The notes: generated by a model from the sequence alone, not told the origin. A DNA stretch of 64,000 nucleotides from CANKHA01 sp035699705 (GCA_035699705.1 DASSPI010000149.1:4994-68993); one strand, 5' to 3'; positions 24,090 to 32,881 are shown, numbered from the stretch's first letter. Translations and numbers: made by a program.

Positions 24090-25157
24090 TCAGCGCGGCT
24101 TGAACAATGAGTCGAAAGTCTTCTGCCATTGTTTTTCTTCCTCCGGCGTCAGCAGAACCGTGATGATTTTCTTCTTCTTCAAGGCTTCCACAATACCGGG
24201 CGGGTTGCTGGCGACATCGGGCCGCGTCGGGATCCTGCCAAACTTGGCCAGGAACTGCTGCGATTCCTTGCTGAGCATGAAATTCGCGCCGAGACGTGCG
24301 GCATTGGGATGCGGCGCCTTCACATTGACGCCGACCTGGCCGAACAGCAGCACAACCGGGTCCAACGCCCAGAAATCGGTCGGATTGCCGGCGAGCTTCA
24401 CATTCATCGTCAACATCAAATATTGGTTCAAGGCGACGAGGTATTCTCCCGAGCCGACCGAACGGGCCAGGGCCAGGTGACCGTCCACGACCACTGGATT
24501 GAGACTGGCGACGATATCCTTGATGAGTTTCGTCCCCTTCTCTTCACCGTAGTGGATCATGATTCCCTTCAGCCATTCGTTATCGCTGCGGTCGATCGCG
24601 ATCTTTCCCGCCCATTCCTTGCGCGTGACGAATTCCTCGTAACTCTGCGGCAGCTCGGACGGCTTGACGTGCTGAGTGTTGAAGCTGGGCGTGTTGTAGT
24701 TGGCATAGACGCCATACCAGCGGCGGCCGGGATCGCGCGCTTCCGCAAGGATGTTTTTCGCTTCGGAAGGATCGAAGGTCGCCAACAGTTCCGGCGGCAC
24801 TTTGTTCAGGGTCGTGGTCTGCAGGATGTCCCAGGTGTTCTGGCCGCTCGTGCGGTATTCCATGGCGATGCGGCCCATCAGCGGCCCGTCGGCGCCGCGG
24901 ATGTAGTTCACTTTGATTCCGGTGGCCTCCTCGAAAATCCTCCAGAGCGGAAGGCCTTCCTGCTCGTTGGTGGAAGAGTAAACGGTGAGCGATCCTTCCG
25001 CCTGCGCCGCCTTCAGCAGCTCCGGGTCGAGCCAGGAACGGTCCGCTGCTGCGCTTTGTGCGCCCTGCCCGTAGGCCGGAGCGATGCTGAGCGACAACAG
25101 CAGGCCAAAAAAACCGACCGCTCCGGCAAACCACCCAGCCCTCCGAACACGCAGCAT
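24090..25157 (-). CDS. ABC transporter extracellular solute-binding protein, iron(III)/family 1 type
   Basis: This 355-residue protein has a long signal peptide (hydrophobic WFAGAVGFFGLLLSLSIAPAYG) and the family 1 start LLKAAQAEGSLTVYSSTNEQE seen in Fe(III), putrescine and 2-aminoethylphosphonate binding proteins. ATG 25157 is preceded by GGAGG. No permease or ATPase gene adjoins it. It lies 37 bp downstream of the molybdenum hydroxylase large subunit on the same strand and may share that operon. In such positions these proteins often bind organic ligands, so iron is not assured. Confidence 0.85.
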   Translation of the reverse strand: MLRVRRAGWFAGAVGFFGLLLSLSIAPAYGQGAQSAAADRSWLDPELLKAAQAEGSLTVYSSTNEQEGLPLWRIFEEATGIKVNYIRGADGPLMGRIAMEYRTSGQNTWDILQTTTLNKVPPELLATFDPSEAKNILAEARDPGRRWYGVYANYNTPSFNTQHVKPSELPQSYEEFVTRKEWAGKIAIDRSDNEWLKGIMIHYGEEKGTKLIKDIVASLNPVVVDGHLALARSVGSGEYLVALNQYLMLTMNVKLAGNPTDFWALDPVVLLFGQVGVNVKAPHPNAARLGANFMLSKESQQFLAKFGRIPTRPDVASNPPGIVEALKKKKIITVLLTPEEEKQWQKTFDSLFKPR

Positions 25158-25194
25158 TGTTGCGCCTCCCGAAATGCGCCAGCCTTCTGGCTTC

Positions 25195-27417
25195 CTAGAC
25201 TCCCATCGCCGCCTTCACTTTGTCGCGGGTGAGCGGCAAGTCGCGCAGCCGTGCGCCGGTAGCCTGCGCAATGGCATTGGCGATGGCGGCCGCCGCCGGG
25301 CCCTGCGAGGCCTCTCCTGCACCCAGCATCGGCTGGCCCGGCCGATCGATCACATGCACCTCGATGCTCTCGGGCATGTCGGAAAAACGCAGGATCGGAT
25401 AGCTGCCCCAGTCCCGGCTGGTAACGCGGGTCTGGTCGAAACCGACCTGCTCATACAGCGTCCAACTGATGGATTGCAGGATGCCGCCCTCGATCTGGTT
25501 GCGGATGCCGTCCGGGCTCACCGCTTGTCCGCTGTCGGCGACGGAGACCACGCGCGGGACCCGCACCGCTCCGGTCGAGGGCTCGACCGCCACCTCGATC
25601 GCGACCGCCACATAGCTCGAGGAATTGCGATAGCGCGCATAGGCAAAGCCGCGTCCCCGCCCCTTCGGCAGCTTGTCCGTGTTCCAGCCGAAGCGCTCCG
25701 CGGTCATCTTCACGACGTCCTTGGCGCGCGCATCCTCGAGATAGCGCAGGCGGAACTCTACCGGGTCCGCGCCTGCCGCCGCGGCCAGTTCGTCCATCAG
25801 GCTCTCGATGGAGAAGACATTCATGTAAGCGCCGAGCGAACGCAGGGCGGAAACGCGCAACGGCATTTCCTTGACGTGGTGATGGATGACGCGGGCGCTC
25901 GGCAGCTTGTAAGCCGGCTTGGAATTGCGGTTGCCGTCGGATTCCGAGCCCGACGGCACGCGCGGCGGCGGCAGCGTCAAAGGCTGCTCGCGATACCAGG
26001 CGGCGGCCATGCTCCTGGCGCCGCCGGGGCGCGTCGAATGCGCCATGCTCCAGACGTCGTAGTGCCAATCGACGATGCCGCCGGTGTCGTCGAGCGACAC
26101 CCGCGCCTTGGTCACCATGGCGGAGCCGTAAGGCTCCCAGGCATGCTCGTCCTCGCGCATCCATTGCACGCGCACCGGACGCCCGGGGAAGGCCATGGCC
26201 AGAAGCGCCGCGTCAGCGCCGGCATCGTCAGCGGCGTTGTGGCCGTAGCAGCCCGGCCCTTCCATATGGATGCAGCGGATCTGATCTTCCGGCAGCTTCA
26301 CCAATTCGGACACCGCCTGGCGCAGCGGGTAAGCGCCCTGATTATGCGCCCAGACCGTCAGCTTGCCGTCCTGGAACCAACCGACGCCACAGGAGGGACC
26401 GATCGAGCCGTGCATCTGATATGGACGGCGATACGTCGCCTCGATGACGCGGGCACCCGGCGCCGGGGTGGTCTTGGTATCCAGCACATTGACTTTGTCG
26501 GACGGGGTCGTCTGCAGGAACTCGTAGAGGCGGGAATAGTCGGTAAGTTTGGCTTGCTCCTCCCATTGCGCCGCTGCAGCCAGCGCGCGCATCGCCGTGA
26601 TCGCCTGAAATTCCTTCTGCGCAATGACGGCGAGGTAACTGCCGTCGCGCACCACCTTGAGCACGCCCGGCAGTTTTTCCACCTGGGCGGTATCGACTGA
26701 GCGCAGGCGCGCTTCGTAACTCGGCGGACGCACGACGCGGGCATGCACCATCCCGGGCAACCGCAGGTCCTGCAGGAAGGCGACGCCGCCGGTTACCTTT
26801 GCCGGAATGTCGACGCGCGCAAATTCCTTGCCCACGACGCTGTAGCTTTTCGGATCCTTCAGCCTGGCTTGCCGGTTGAGCTTCACATGCATCACGTCGT
26901 CGGCGACCAGTTCGCCAAAACCGACGCTCTTGCCGCCGGGCGCGACGACCCGGCCCTGCTCCAGCCTGAGCTCCGAGGCATCCGCGCCGAGCTTGGGAGC
27001 AGCGGCGTTGAGCAAAATCTCGCGCAGATGCGCGGCCGCCGCACGAACGGAAACCCCGCCATCCGCCATGGCGCGGCTACCGGAGGTATAACCTTCGTTC
27101 GGCGTCAGCGCGGTGTCGCAGCTGACGATCTTCACGCCTTGCGGGTCGAGATTGAGTTCCTCGGCCGCGAGCTGGATCATCGCCGTCTTCACGCCCTGCC
27201 CGAATTCGGTGCGGCCGGTGTAAACGGTCACCACGCCTTGCGCGTCGATCCGAATCCAGGAATCCAGCATGGCGTTGTCGGGAACGGCCGCGCCCGGCTG
27301 CGGCACGGTCTGTGCGATGCCTTCGCTGATGCCAAACATCGAGAAGCTGACGACGAGAGCGCCGCCGCCGGCGAGCAGGCCGCGGCGGGAGATATCGATC
27401 GAGAGCGGCGGGTTCAT
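25195..27417 (-). CDS. Molybdenum hydroxylase large subunit, IorB/xanthine-dehydrogenase family, Tat-exported
   Basis: This 740-residue subunit carries the molybdopterin active site of an aldehyde- or N-heterocycle-hydroxylating enzyme, isoquinoline 1-oxidoreductase type. A twin-arginine signal is clear: SRRGLLAGGGALVVSF at residues 10-25, so the enzyme acts in the periplasm. Mo-cofactor segments such as GRTEFGQGVKTAMIQLAAEE and the catalytic Glu in GAGEASQGPAAAAIANA near the C-terminus are present. The start overlaps the small-subunit stop (ATGA). There is no FAD subunit gene, as expected for the IorAB type, which passes electrons to cytochromes or quinones. Substrate unknown. Confidence 0.9.
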   Translation of the reverse strand: MNPPLSIDISRRGLLAGGGALVVSFSMFGISEGIAQTVPQPGAAVPDNAMLDSWIRIDAQGVVTVYTGRTEFGQGVKTAMIQLAAEELNLDPQGVKIVSCDTALTPNEGYTSGSRAMADGGVSVRAAAAHLREILLNAAAPKLGADASELRLEQGRVVAPGGKSVGFGELVADDVMHVKLNRQARLKDPKSYSVVGKEFARVDIPAKVTGGVAFLQDLRLPGMVHARVVRPPSYEARLRSVDTAQVEKLPGVLKVVRDGSYLAVIAQKEFQAITAMRALAAAAQWEEQAKLTDYSRLYEFLQTTPSDKVNVLDTKTTPAPGARVIEATYRRPYQMHGSIGPSCGVGWFQDGKLTVWAHNQGAYPLRQAVSELVKLPEDQIRCIHMEGPGCYGHNAADDAGADAALLAMAFPGRPVRVQWMREDEHAWEPYGSAMVTKARVSLDDTGGIVDWHYDVWSMAHSTRPGGARSMAAAWYREQPLTLPPPRVPSGSESDGNRNSKPAYKLPSARVIHHHVKEMPLRVSALRSLGAYMNVFSIESLMDELAAAAGADPVEFRLRYLEDARAKDVVKMTAERFGWNTDKLPKGRGRGFAYARYRNSSSYVAVAIEVAVEPSTGAVRVPRVVSVADSGQAVSPDGIRNQIEGGILQSISWTLYEQVGFDQTRVTSRDWGSYPILRFSDMPESIEVHVIDRPGQPMLGAGEASQGPAAAAIANAIAQATGARLRDLPLTRDKVKAAMGV

Positions 27418-27911
27418 TGGGCGGCTCCCCTGGTCTGACGATCGGCATCGGCCCGCTGCATCGCGGCGCCTGCCCGGCGCACCGCGCGCACAATGCGCGC
27501 ATGGGTGCCGCAGCGGCAGAGATTGGGCGACAGCCCGGCGCGGATTTCAGCTTCCGAGGCGGCGGGATTTTTCTCCAGCAGGGCCTGCGCCCGCATCATC
27601 ACGCCGGCGATGCAATAGCCGCATTGCGCCGCCTGCTCTTCGATGAAGGCGCGCTGCAGCGGGCCGGGATTGTCCGCCGTGCCGAGGCCCTCCACCGTCT
27701 TGATCGGCCGGCCCCGCACGCTGGCAACCGGCGTCATGCAGGAGAAATGCGCCTCGCCGTCGATCATCACCGTGCAAGCACCGCATTGGCCGAGGCCACA
27801 GCCGAACTTGGCCCCGTTCATCTGCAGCTCGTCGCGCAGCACATAAAGGAGCGGCGTGGCCGGATCGGCATCCACCCGATGCGCCTTGCCATTGATGGTG
27901 AGTTCGATCAT
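27414..27911 (-). CDS. Molybdenum hydroxylase 2Fe-2S small subunit, IorA type
   Basis: This 165-residue protein has the two [2Fe-2S] sites of the family. The plant-ferredoxin-like N-terminal domain shows GCGLGQCGACTVMIDG and a Cys in HFSCMTPV; the C-terminal helical domain shows QCGYCIAGVMMRAQALL and LCRCGTHARIVRAV. It relays electrons from the molybdenum site of the large subunit encoded next. It has no signal peptide, so export would depend on the Tat signal of the large subunit. ATG 27911 follows GGGAG. The C-terminus has about 15 extra polar residues beyond the usual end. Confidence 0.93.
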   Translation of the reverse strand: MIELTINGKAHRVDADPATPLLYVLRDELQMNGAKFGCGLGQCGACTVMIDGEAHFSCMTPVASVRGRPIKTVEGLGTADNPGPLQRAFIEEQAAQCGYCIAGVMMRAQALLEKNPAASEAEIRAGLSPNLCRCGTHARIVRAVRRAGAAMQRADADRQTRGAAQ

Positions 27912-27988
27912 GCGTTTCTCCCTCGCGCGCGATCAGCAAAAGTGAGTACCTGTTTTGCGTCCGATCGCTAACTTGTTAAGGCTGTGCA

Positions 27989-28033
27989 CGATCATATCCG
28001 AAAACCGGTTCCCACTTTTCGGGATCATGTGCT
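27989..28033. repeat. Dispersed repeat, AACCGGTTTTCGG...GATCATG type (copy 2)
   Basis: The element runs CGATCATATCCGAAAACCGG, then TTCCCACTTTTCGGGATCATG. Read on the other strand it has the GATCAT...AAAGTGGGAACCGG layout of a short repeat common between genes of rhizobial relatives. It lies in the 265-bp divergent gap between the small-subunit gene and the first alpha/beta hydrolase. Copy 1 is at 18435-18472. Confidence 0.7.
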
Positions 28034-28176
28034 AGCCGTTTGACGCTATTTAAGCGACAAATGCGGTACCCGGTCCAGCAGATCGTTTCGGCTTTTGATA
28101 GGGACCGGCGCCCTGGATCGCCCCAGCCCGATGCCATAAAGTCCCGCCCGAATTCCAGCCATCGGAGGACCTGACA

Positions 28177-28965
28177 TTGCCTTTCACGACCGCGAACGGG
28201 ATCAGCATTCATTACAAGCTCGAGGGCGCGAAAGGGCCTGTTGTCCTGCTCCTGCACGAGATGGGGGGAACCCTCGACAGCTGGGACAAGGTCGCCCCTG
28301 GCCTGGCCGATAACTTTCGCGTGTTGCGGTATGACCAGCGCGGCGCCGGACTGACGGAAAAGGTCCGCGCGCAATTCGGCAACGACACCGCCGTCGCGGA
28401 CATGGAAGGGCTGCTGGCCGAATTGAAGCTCGAGCCGCCCTACCACATCGTCGCCGTGGCGGCTTCGAGCACGATCGCAATCGCCTTCCGGGAAAAACGC
28501 CCCAATGACGTTGGGTCTTTCGTTCTGTGCAACCCGGCGCTGGGCGTCGATCCGAGCCGCGCCGGCGCGCTCAACGACCGCGCCGATCTGGCCGAGCGCG
28601 AGGGCATGCGCGGCGTGCTCGCGATCACGCTGGAGAAATCCTATCCGCCGGAACTCACGGACCGGGAAACCTACGAAACCTACAAGGGGCGCTATCTGGC
28701 CAACGATCCGGTCGGCTTCGCGCATGCCAACCGCATGTTGGCGCGCACCAATGTTGTGAGCATGCTGCCGGCCATCAACGTTCCAACCATGGTGGTGGGC
28801 GGGCGCCAGGACACCGTGCGGCCGCTCGCCGGCAGCCAGGAGATCGCCAGCAAGATTCCGAATGCGCGTTTCGAAGCGATCGACGCCGGGCATTTCATGC
28901 CGACCACCGGACCGGCGGCGCTGCTCGCCCTGCTGAAGGACTTTCTCGCACAAGCGCGCCGCTGA
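28177..28965 (+). CDS. Alpha/beta hydrolase paralogue without the usual nucleophile elbow
   Basis: This 262-residue cytoplasmic protein resembles 3-oxoadipate enol-lactonase and its neighbour at 28996. TTG 28177 has GGAGGA eight bases upstream. Shared landmarks are the oxyanion region LLLHEMGGTLDSWDK, LRYDQRGAGLT, an Asp in GGRQDTVRP and a His in IDAGHFMPTTG. The elbow that should read GxSxG is instead HIVAVAASSTIAIAF. Aligned without gaps to the neighbour's HFVGISMGGMTGLAL, the nucleophile Ser falls on Ala. It may be non-catalytic or use a displaced Ser. The genes are 30 bp apart and likely co-transcribed. Confidence 0.85.
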   Translation: MPFTTANGISIHYKLEGAKGPVVLLLHEMGGTLDSWDKVAPGLADNFRVLRYDQRGAGLTEKVRAQFGNDTAVADMEGLLAELKLEPPYHIVAVAASSTIAIAFREKRPNDVGSFVLCNPALGVDPSRAGALNDRADLAEREGMRGVLAITLEKSYPPELTDRETYETYKGRYLANDPVGFAHANRMLARTNVVSMLPAINVPTMVVGGRQDTVRPLAGSQEIASKIPNARFEAIDAGHFMPTTGPAALLALLKDFLAQARR

Positions 28966-28995
28966 GCAGCGCCCAAAGAAAAGGATTCACGCCTC

Positions 28996-29778
28996 ATGCA
29001 AATCAAGGCGAATGGCATCACGTTCAATTACCAGGTCGAAGGTCCGGAAGGCGCGCCCTGGGTCGTCTTCTGCAATTCCCTCGCGACCAATCTGTCGATG
29101 TGGGACAAGCAGGCCGCGGCGCTGAATAAATCTTTCCGCGTCTTGCGCTACGACCAGCGCGGCCATGGCGGCACGCAGGCGACGGACGGCCGCTACAATT
29201 TCGACCTGCTGGTCGCCGACGTGATCGGGCTGTTCGATGCGCTGTCGATCAAGCGCGCGCATTTCGTCGGGATCTCCATGGGCGGGATGACCGGGCTGGC
29301 GCTGGCGTCAAAACATCCCGACCGCGTGGACCGGCTTGTCATCTGCGATTGCGGCCCGGCCTCTTCGCCGGCTTCCGCCCAGCAATGGGAAGAACGCATC
29401 GCCGTCGCGCAGAAGGACGGGATCGAGCCGCTGGTGGACGCCACCGCGCGGCGGTGGTTTCCGCCGGAATTCGTCGAGAGCAATCCGGCGGTGTTTCAGA
29501 AAGCCTGCGACATGATCCGCCAGACGCCGGTCAAAGGCTTCATTGGCTGCGCCGGTGCGCTTGCCAATTATGACCTGCGCCCGGGGCTGCCCGGCATCAC
29601 TGCGCCCACCCTGCTGATCGTCGGCACCAAGGACGCGACCGTTCCGGGGATCAAGGCGATCAACGCGGCCATTCCCGGTTCCCGGCTGGTCGAACTGGAA
29701 GACGCCGGCCACCTCTCCAACCTGGAGCAGCCCGACGCCTTTACGGGTGCAGTGCAGCAATTCTTGTCTGCGCACTGA
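28996..29778 (+). CDS. Alpha/beta hydrolase, 3-oxoadipate enol-lactonase-like
   Basis: This 260-residue hydrolase has the intact triad of its family: nucleophile Ser in FVGISMGGMTG near residue 94, Asp in VGTKDATVPG and His in EDAGHLSNLEQP. LRYDQRGHGGTQ and the FCNSLATNLSMWDKQ oxyanion loop match PcaD-type enol-lactonases, which open lactones in aromatic catabolism; close relatives also act on N-formyl or ester bonds. It pairs with the altered paralogue upstream and the ring-cleavage-type bicupin downstream, so it probably acts on a ring-fission or lactone product. The rest of a protocatechuate pathway is absent, so I do not name it pcaD. Confidence 0.88.
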   Translation: MQIKANGITFNYQVEGPEGAPWVVFCNSLATNLSMWDKQAAALNKSFRVLRYDQRGHGGTQATDGRYNFDLLVADVIGLFDALSIKRAHFVGISMGGMTGLALASKHPDRVDRLVICDCGPASSPASAQQWEERIAVAQKDGIEPLVDATARRWFPPEFVESNPAVFQKACDMIRQTPVKGFIGCAGALANYDLRPGLPGITAPTLLIVGTKDATVPGIKAINAAIPGSRLVELEDAGHLSNLEQPDAFTGAVQQFLSAH

Positions 29779-29832
29779 TCGCGAGCAATTGACAGCTATA
29801 ACTTTTCGCGAGGGTGCAATGCACGCCGCTTC

Positions 29833-29859
29833 GTTGCAAAAGCCAAGCCAGGACTATAA
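29833..29859 (+). promoter_or_regulatory. Possible promoter of the bicupin dioxygenase gene
   Basis: A perfect TATAAT (29854-29859) lies 54 bases before ATG 29914, with TTGCAA (29833-29838) upstream. The 15-base spacer is short, so the -35 assignment is weak. Confidence 0.4.
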
Positions 29860-29913
29860 TTGATCCGAGAGCCCGGCGGGCCGGGCAAAACCTTTTCTTT
29901 CAGGAGACGTACA

Positions 29914-31125
29914 ATGGCCGTCGCCACCCAGGAAGCACCCGCGTCGATCCAGAAGGCGCGCCAACTGCTTGAACAGCTCAATGACGATGCCAAAAACCAT
30001 CACATCTGGGTCCGCACCCAGATGAACGCGCCGGCGCAATTGCCCTGGTTCACCGACACCGGCGGCGACACGGGTATCGCCCCGCTGGCAAGCGGCCGCG
30101 TGGCGGCCAATCAGCTCAAGACAGCCGCCCACCGCTGGCGCTGGAAGGAATACAGCCCCTTCCTCAACCGCATCGCGGGCATCGCCAGCCAGGCCGAGGT
30201 CTCGCCGATCGAATTCACCGACCGCCAGAGCATCCTCCTCACCAATCCCGGCCTCGGCGGGCGCCTGCAAGTCACCAACACCATCCGCTGCGCCATCTCG
30301 ATCTACAATCCCGGCGACGTCGCCCCGGCGCATATCCATAGCCCCAACGCCAGCCGCACCATCCTTTCGGAAAAGGGTGGCTACACCAATGTCGAAGGCG
30401 AACGCTGCGAGGCGGTGCGCGGCGACATCATCCTGACCCCGAACGGCACCTGGCACGACCACGCCAACGACGCGAAGGCGCCGGTGATCTGGATCGACAT
30501 GCTGGATTGGCCGCTGATGGAGTTTCTCGATTGCGCCTGGGTCGACCAGGAATACGAGGGAGCGCCCGGGACCAACGAGAAGAGCCAGCCCACGATCTTT
30601 GCCGACGGGCATTCCTCGCGGCTCTATGGCAATGGCGGCTTGAAGCCGACCTTCGTCGATCATCAGCGCGGCTGGGGCCAGGATCCGACCCCGATGTTCC
30701 ACTATCGCGGCGCCGACATGCGCGCCGCGGTCGACCGCCTGCGCAAGGAAAAGGGCGACGCCTATGAAGGCATCCAGATGCAGCTGGTCAATCCGGTTAC
30801 CGGTAAGCCGGTTTATCCGACCCTGGACTACAAGGTGCAGATGCTGCGGCCGGGCGAAGAGTTGAAGTTCAAGCGCGAGACCTGCAGCACCTTCATCGTG
30901 GTGATGGCCGGCTCCGGTTATTCGGAGATCGGCGGCAAGCGCTATGACTGGGAAGAGAACGACATCATGGTGGTGCCGAACTTCCAGTGGCGCCGCCACG
31001 TCAACACCGGCAAGGACGACGCGGTGCTTTACACCGTGTCGGACGCCGCGCTCTTGAAGAATATCGGCCAGTACCGCGCGCAGGGTAAGGACGCCGGCGG
31101 CAAGGTGGTGCAGATCGTCGCCTGA
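29914..31125 (+). CDS. Bicupin ring-cleavage dioxygenase, gentisate 1,2-dioxygenase family
   Basis: This 403-residue Fe(II)-type bicupin resembles gentisate 1,2-dioxygenase and related 1-hydroxy-2-naphthoate or salicylate dioxygenases. The N-terminal cupin has the metal motif GDVAPAHIHSPNASRTIL, then GDIILTPNGTWHDHAND. The second cupin (about residues 310-385) has GSGYSEIGGKRYDWEENDIM and PNFQWRRHVN but lacks a full metal set, as usual. ATG 29914 follows CAGGAGA. It probably opens a hydroxylated aromatic acid; the hydrolases and FAH-type genes on either side could process the product. A strong terminator follows. Confidence 0.88.
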   Translation: MAVATQEAPASIQKARQLLEQLNDDAKNHHIWVRTQMNAPAQLPWFTDTGGDTGIAPLASGRVAANQLKTAAHRWRWKEYSPFLNRIAGIASQAEVSPIEFTDRQSILLTNPGLGGRLQVTNTIRCAISIYNPGDVAPAHIHSPNASRTILSEKGGYTNVEGERCEAVRGDIILTPNGTWHDHANDAKAPVIWIDMLDWPLMEFLDCAWVDQEYEGAPGTNEKSQPTIFADGHSSRLYGNGGLKPTFVDHQRGWGQDPTPMFHYRGADMRAAVDRLRKEKGDAYEGIQMQLVNPVTGKPVYPTLDYKVQMLRPGEELKFKRETCSTFIVVMAGSGYSEIGGKRYDWEENDIMVVPNFQWRRHVNTGKDDAVLYTVSDAALLKNIGQYRAQGKDAGGKVVQIVA

Positions 31126-31147
31126 ACGGGCTTGCGAGACCAAAACG

Positions 31148-31176
31148 AAAGCGCCGCCTTTGGGCGGCGCTTTTTT
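31148..31176. terminator. Bidirectional terminator after the bicupin gene
   Basis: AAAGCGCCGCC pairs with GGCGGCGCTTT around TTTG. T-runs follow on plus (TTTTTTG) and, more loosely, on minus (TTTCGTTTT), and the hairpin lies between convergent stops at 31125 and 31210. Confidence 0.85.
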
Positions 31177-31209
31177 GTTTTCACCCTCCCCTGGGGTGTG
31201 AAGCAGGTG

Positions 31210-32055
31210 TTATTTCTCGTCCACGATATGGCTGCGCAGCGTGCCGATGCCGGAGATTTCCACCTCCAGCACGTCGCCACCCTTCATCCAGACCGGCGGA
31301 TTGCGCTTGCCGCCGATGCCTTCCGGCGTGCCGGTGGCAATGATGTCGCCCGGCGACAGCGGCGCCCATTTCGAGCAGAACTCGATGATCGCCGGGATGT
31401 CGTGGATCAGCATGTCGGTGCCCGACTTCTGCATCTCCTGACCATTCAGCCGCGTCTTCAGCACCAGCTTGCCGGGATCGGGAATCTCGTCGGTGGTCAC
31501 CATCCACGGGCCGAGCGGGCCGGTGCGCGGGAAATTCTTGCTGGCGACCAGCGAGTATTTGGTGAAGTCGCGGGCGCTGCCGTCGCAGAAGCAGGTATAG
31601 CCGGCGACATAGCTGAGTGCGTCCTTGCGGTCGATCGCGCGGCCACCCTTGCCGATCACCAGAGCAAGCTCGCCCTCGAAGTCGTAATTGTTGGAGGCTT
31701 TGGGCTTCACCTGCTCGCCTTCATGCGCGGCGAGCGTATCGACGAAGCGCGTAAAGATATTCGGCAGCGCGGGCGCATCATGGCCGGATTCCGCGGCATG
31801 GGATTTGTAGTTGATGCCGACGCAAAGGATTTTCTTCGGCTCCCGGATAACCGGCAGGAAGGTAATGTCGGAAAGCTTGTGATCCGGCTTGGCGCCCTGC
31901 GCCGCCTGTTTCATTTGCTCGAGCGCGCCGCCCGCCAGCGCTTCGCGCAGGTCGGCATATTTTCCGCCGAGCTTGTCATTGAGCGTGACGACGCCATCGC
32001 CAACGACCGCACCGAAAGACGGCTTGCCGCCGGCAACATAACTCGCGAGCTTCAT
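31210..32055 (-). CDS. Fumarylacetoacetate-hydrolase-family protein 1
   Basis: This 281-residue enzyme of the FAH superfamily cleaves or isomerises C-C-linked diketo acids. Metal-binding acidic residues are visible in NYDFEGELALVIGKGG near residue 128; ILCVGINYKSHAAE, GPLGPWMVTTDEIPDP and PGDIIATGTPEGIGGKR are family segments. The loop that reads NDxSARD in most members is CDGSARDFTKY here. The gene sits head-to-tail with an aldolase, a decarboxylase-like protein and a second FAH protein on the minus strand. Likely substrate: a product of the bicupin dioxygenase, by context only. Confidence 0.9.
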   Translation of the reverse strand: MKLASYVAGGKPSFGAVVGDGVVTLNDKLGGKYADLREALAGGALEQMKQAAQGAKPDHKLSDITFLPVIREPKKILCVGINYKSHAAESGHDAPALPNIFTRFVDTLAAHEGEQVKPKASNNYDFEGELALVIGKGGRAIDRKDALSYVAGYTCFCDGSARDFTKYSLVASKNFPRTGPLGPWMVTTDEIPDPGKLVLKTRLNGQEMQKSGTDMLIHDIPAIIEFCSKWAPLSPGDIIATGTPEGIGGKRNPPVWMKGGDVLEVEISGIGTLRSHIVDEK

Positions 32056-32079
32056 TGTTATCTCCGGCCGCCAGGCGGC

Positions 32080-32862
32080 TTACTTGTGATCGTGCTTGTG
32101 ATCGTGGACGTAGATCGGCCCGCCATCCGGCCGATTCAACAGGTGGCCGCAGCCGGCCTTGTTCGCCCAGTATTCCCAGGTGCGCCAGGTCTCGGTGGAA
32201 TAAGGACTGTAGCCCTTGTTCCGGGCGTCGATCTCGCCCTGCGACAGGTACCTGATCTTGCCGCCGAGCACCTTGGCGTTCTGCAGGACGCGGGCATTGC
32301 GCGGCAGATAGACCGACATGCGCACGACCTCGATCAGCGACTTCGCCGCCGACGCAAAGCCGTGCCCGCTCATCAGCGCGACATTGTTGCCGCCGAGCTT
32401 TTTCGCCAGGTCGCGCGCCTGCTCTATGTTCGAAACCAGCACATTGGTGTCGCCGAATTTCTCGGCGATATCCCACACCGGCACATTCGGGCCGATGAAG
32501 CTGCCGGCGTGGATCACCGGCCGCAGCGGCGTGTCGGTGGCAATGCCGAACGGCAGAATGTCCTCGGCATGGGCATGCACCACCGCCATCACATCCGGCC
32601 GCGCGTCCAGGATGCCGGCATGGATGAAGCGTTCCAGATAGAGCGGGCGCTTCTCGTCGCGCACCGGCTGGCCGTCCATGCCGAACTCGACGATATCGTC
32701 GCGCGTCACCAGTTCCGGCGCGAGCGAGCGCGCGAGGAAGAAATGATTGGGCTTGTCGGGATGGCGGATGCTGACATGGCCATAGGCATCCACCACGTCT
32801 TCGCGGGCCAGGATGCGATTGGCGATCACGAGGTCATCCATGATCGCGTCGATTTTATTCAT
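32080..32862 (-). CDS. Class II aldolase/adducin-family protein 1
   Basis: This 260-residue protein belongs to the zinc aldolase family of fuculose-phosphate aldolase and 3-carboxyethylcatechol- or HMG-type decarboxylating aldolases. The phosphate/carboxylate-binding VDAYGHVSIRHP, the zinc pair in VVHAHAEDILPFG and the third His in ALMSGHGFAS are present. ATG 32862 follows GGAGATCC; a frame to 33042 lies inside the next gene. It ends in an odd His-rich tail, YVHDHKHDHK, that could bind metal. It lies 24 bp from FAH protein 1 and 19 bp from the decarboxylase-like gene, so one operon. Confidence 0.88.
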   Translation of the reverse strand: MNKIDAIMDDLVIANRILAREDVVDAYGHVSIRHPDKPNHFFLARSLAPELVTRDDIVEFGMDGQPVRDEKRPLYLERFIHAGILDARPDVMAVVHAHAEDILPFGIATDTPLRPVIHAGSFIGPNVPVWDIAEKFGDTNVLVSNIEQARDLAKKLGGNNVALMSGHGFASAAKSLIEVVRMSVYLPRNARVLQNAKVLGGKIRYLSQGEIDARNKGYSPYSTETWRTWEYWANKAGCGHLLNRPDGGPIYVHDHKHDHK

Positions 32863-32881
32863 GGCAGTTGGATCTCCGTGA

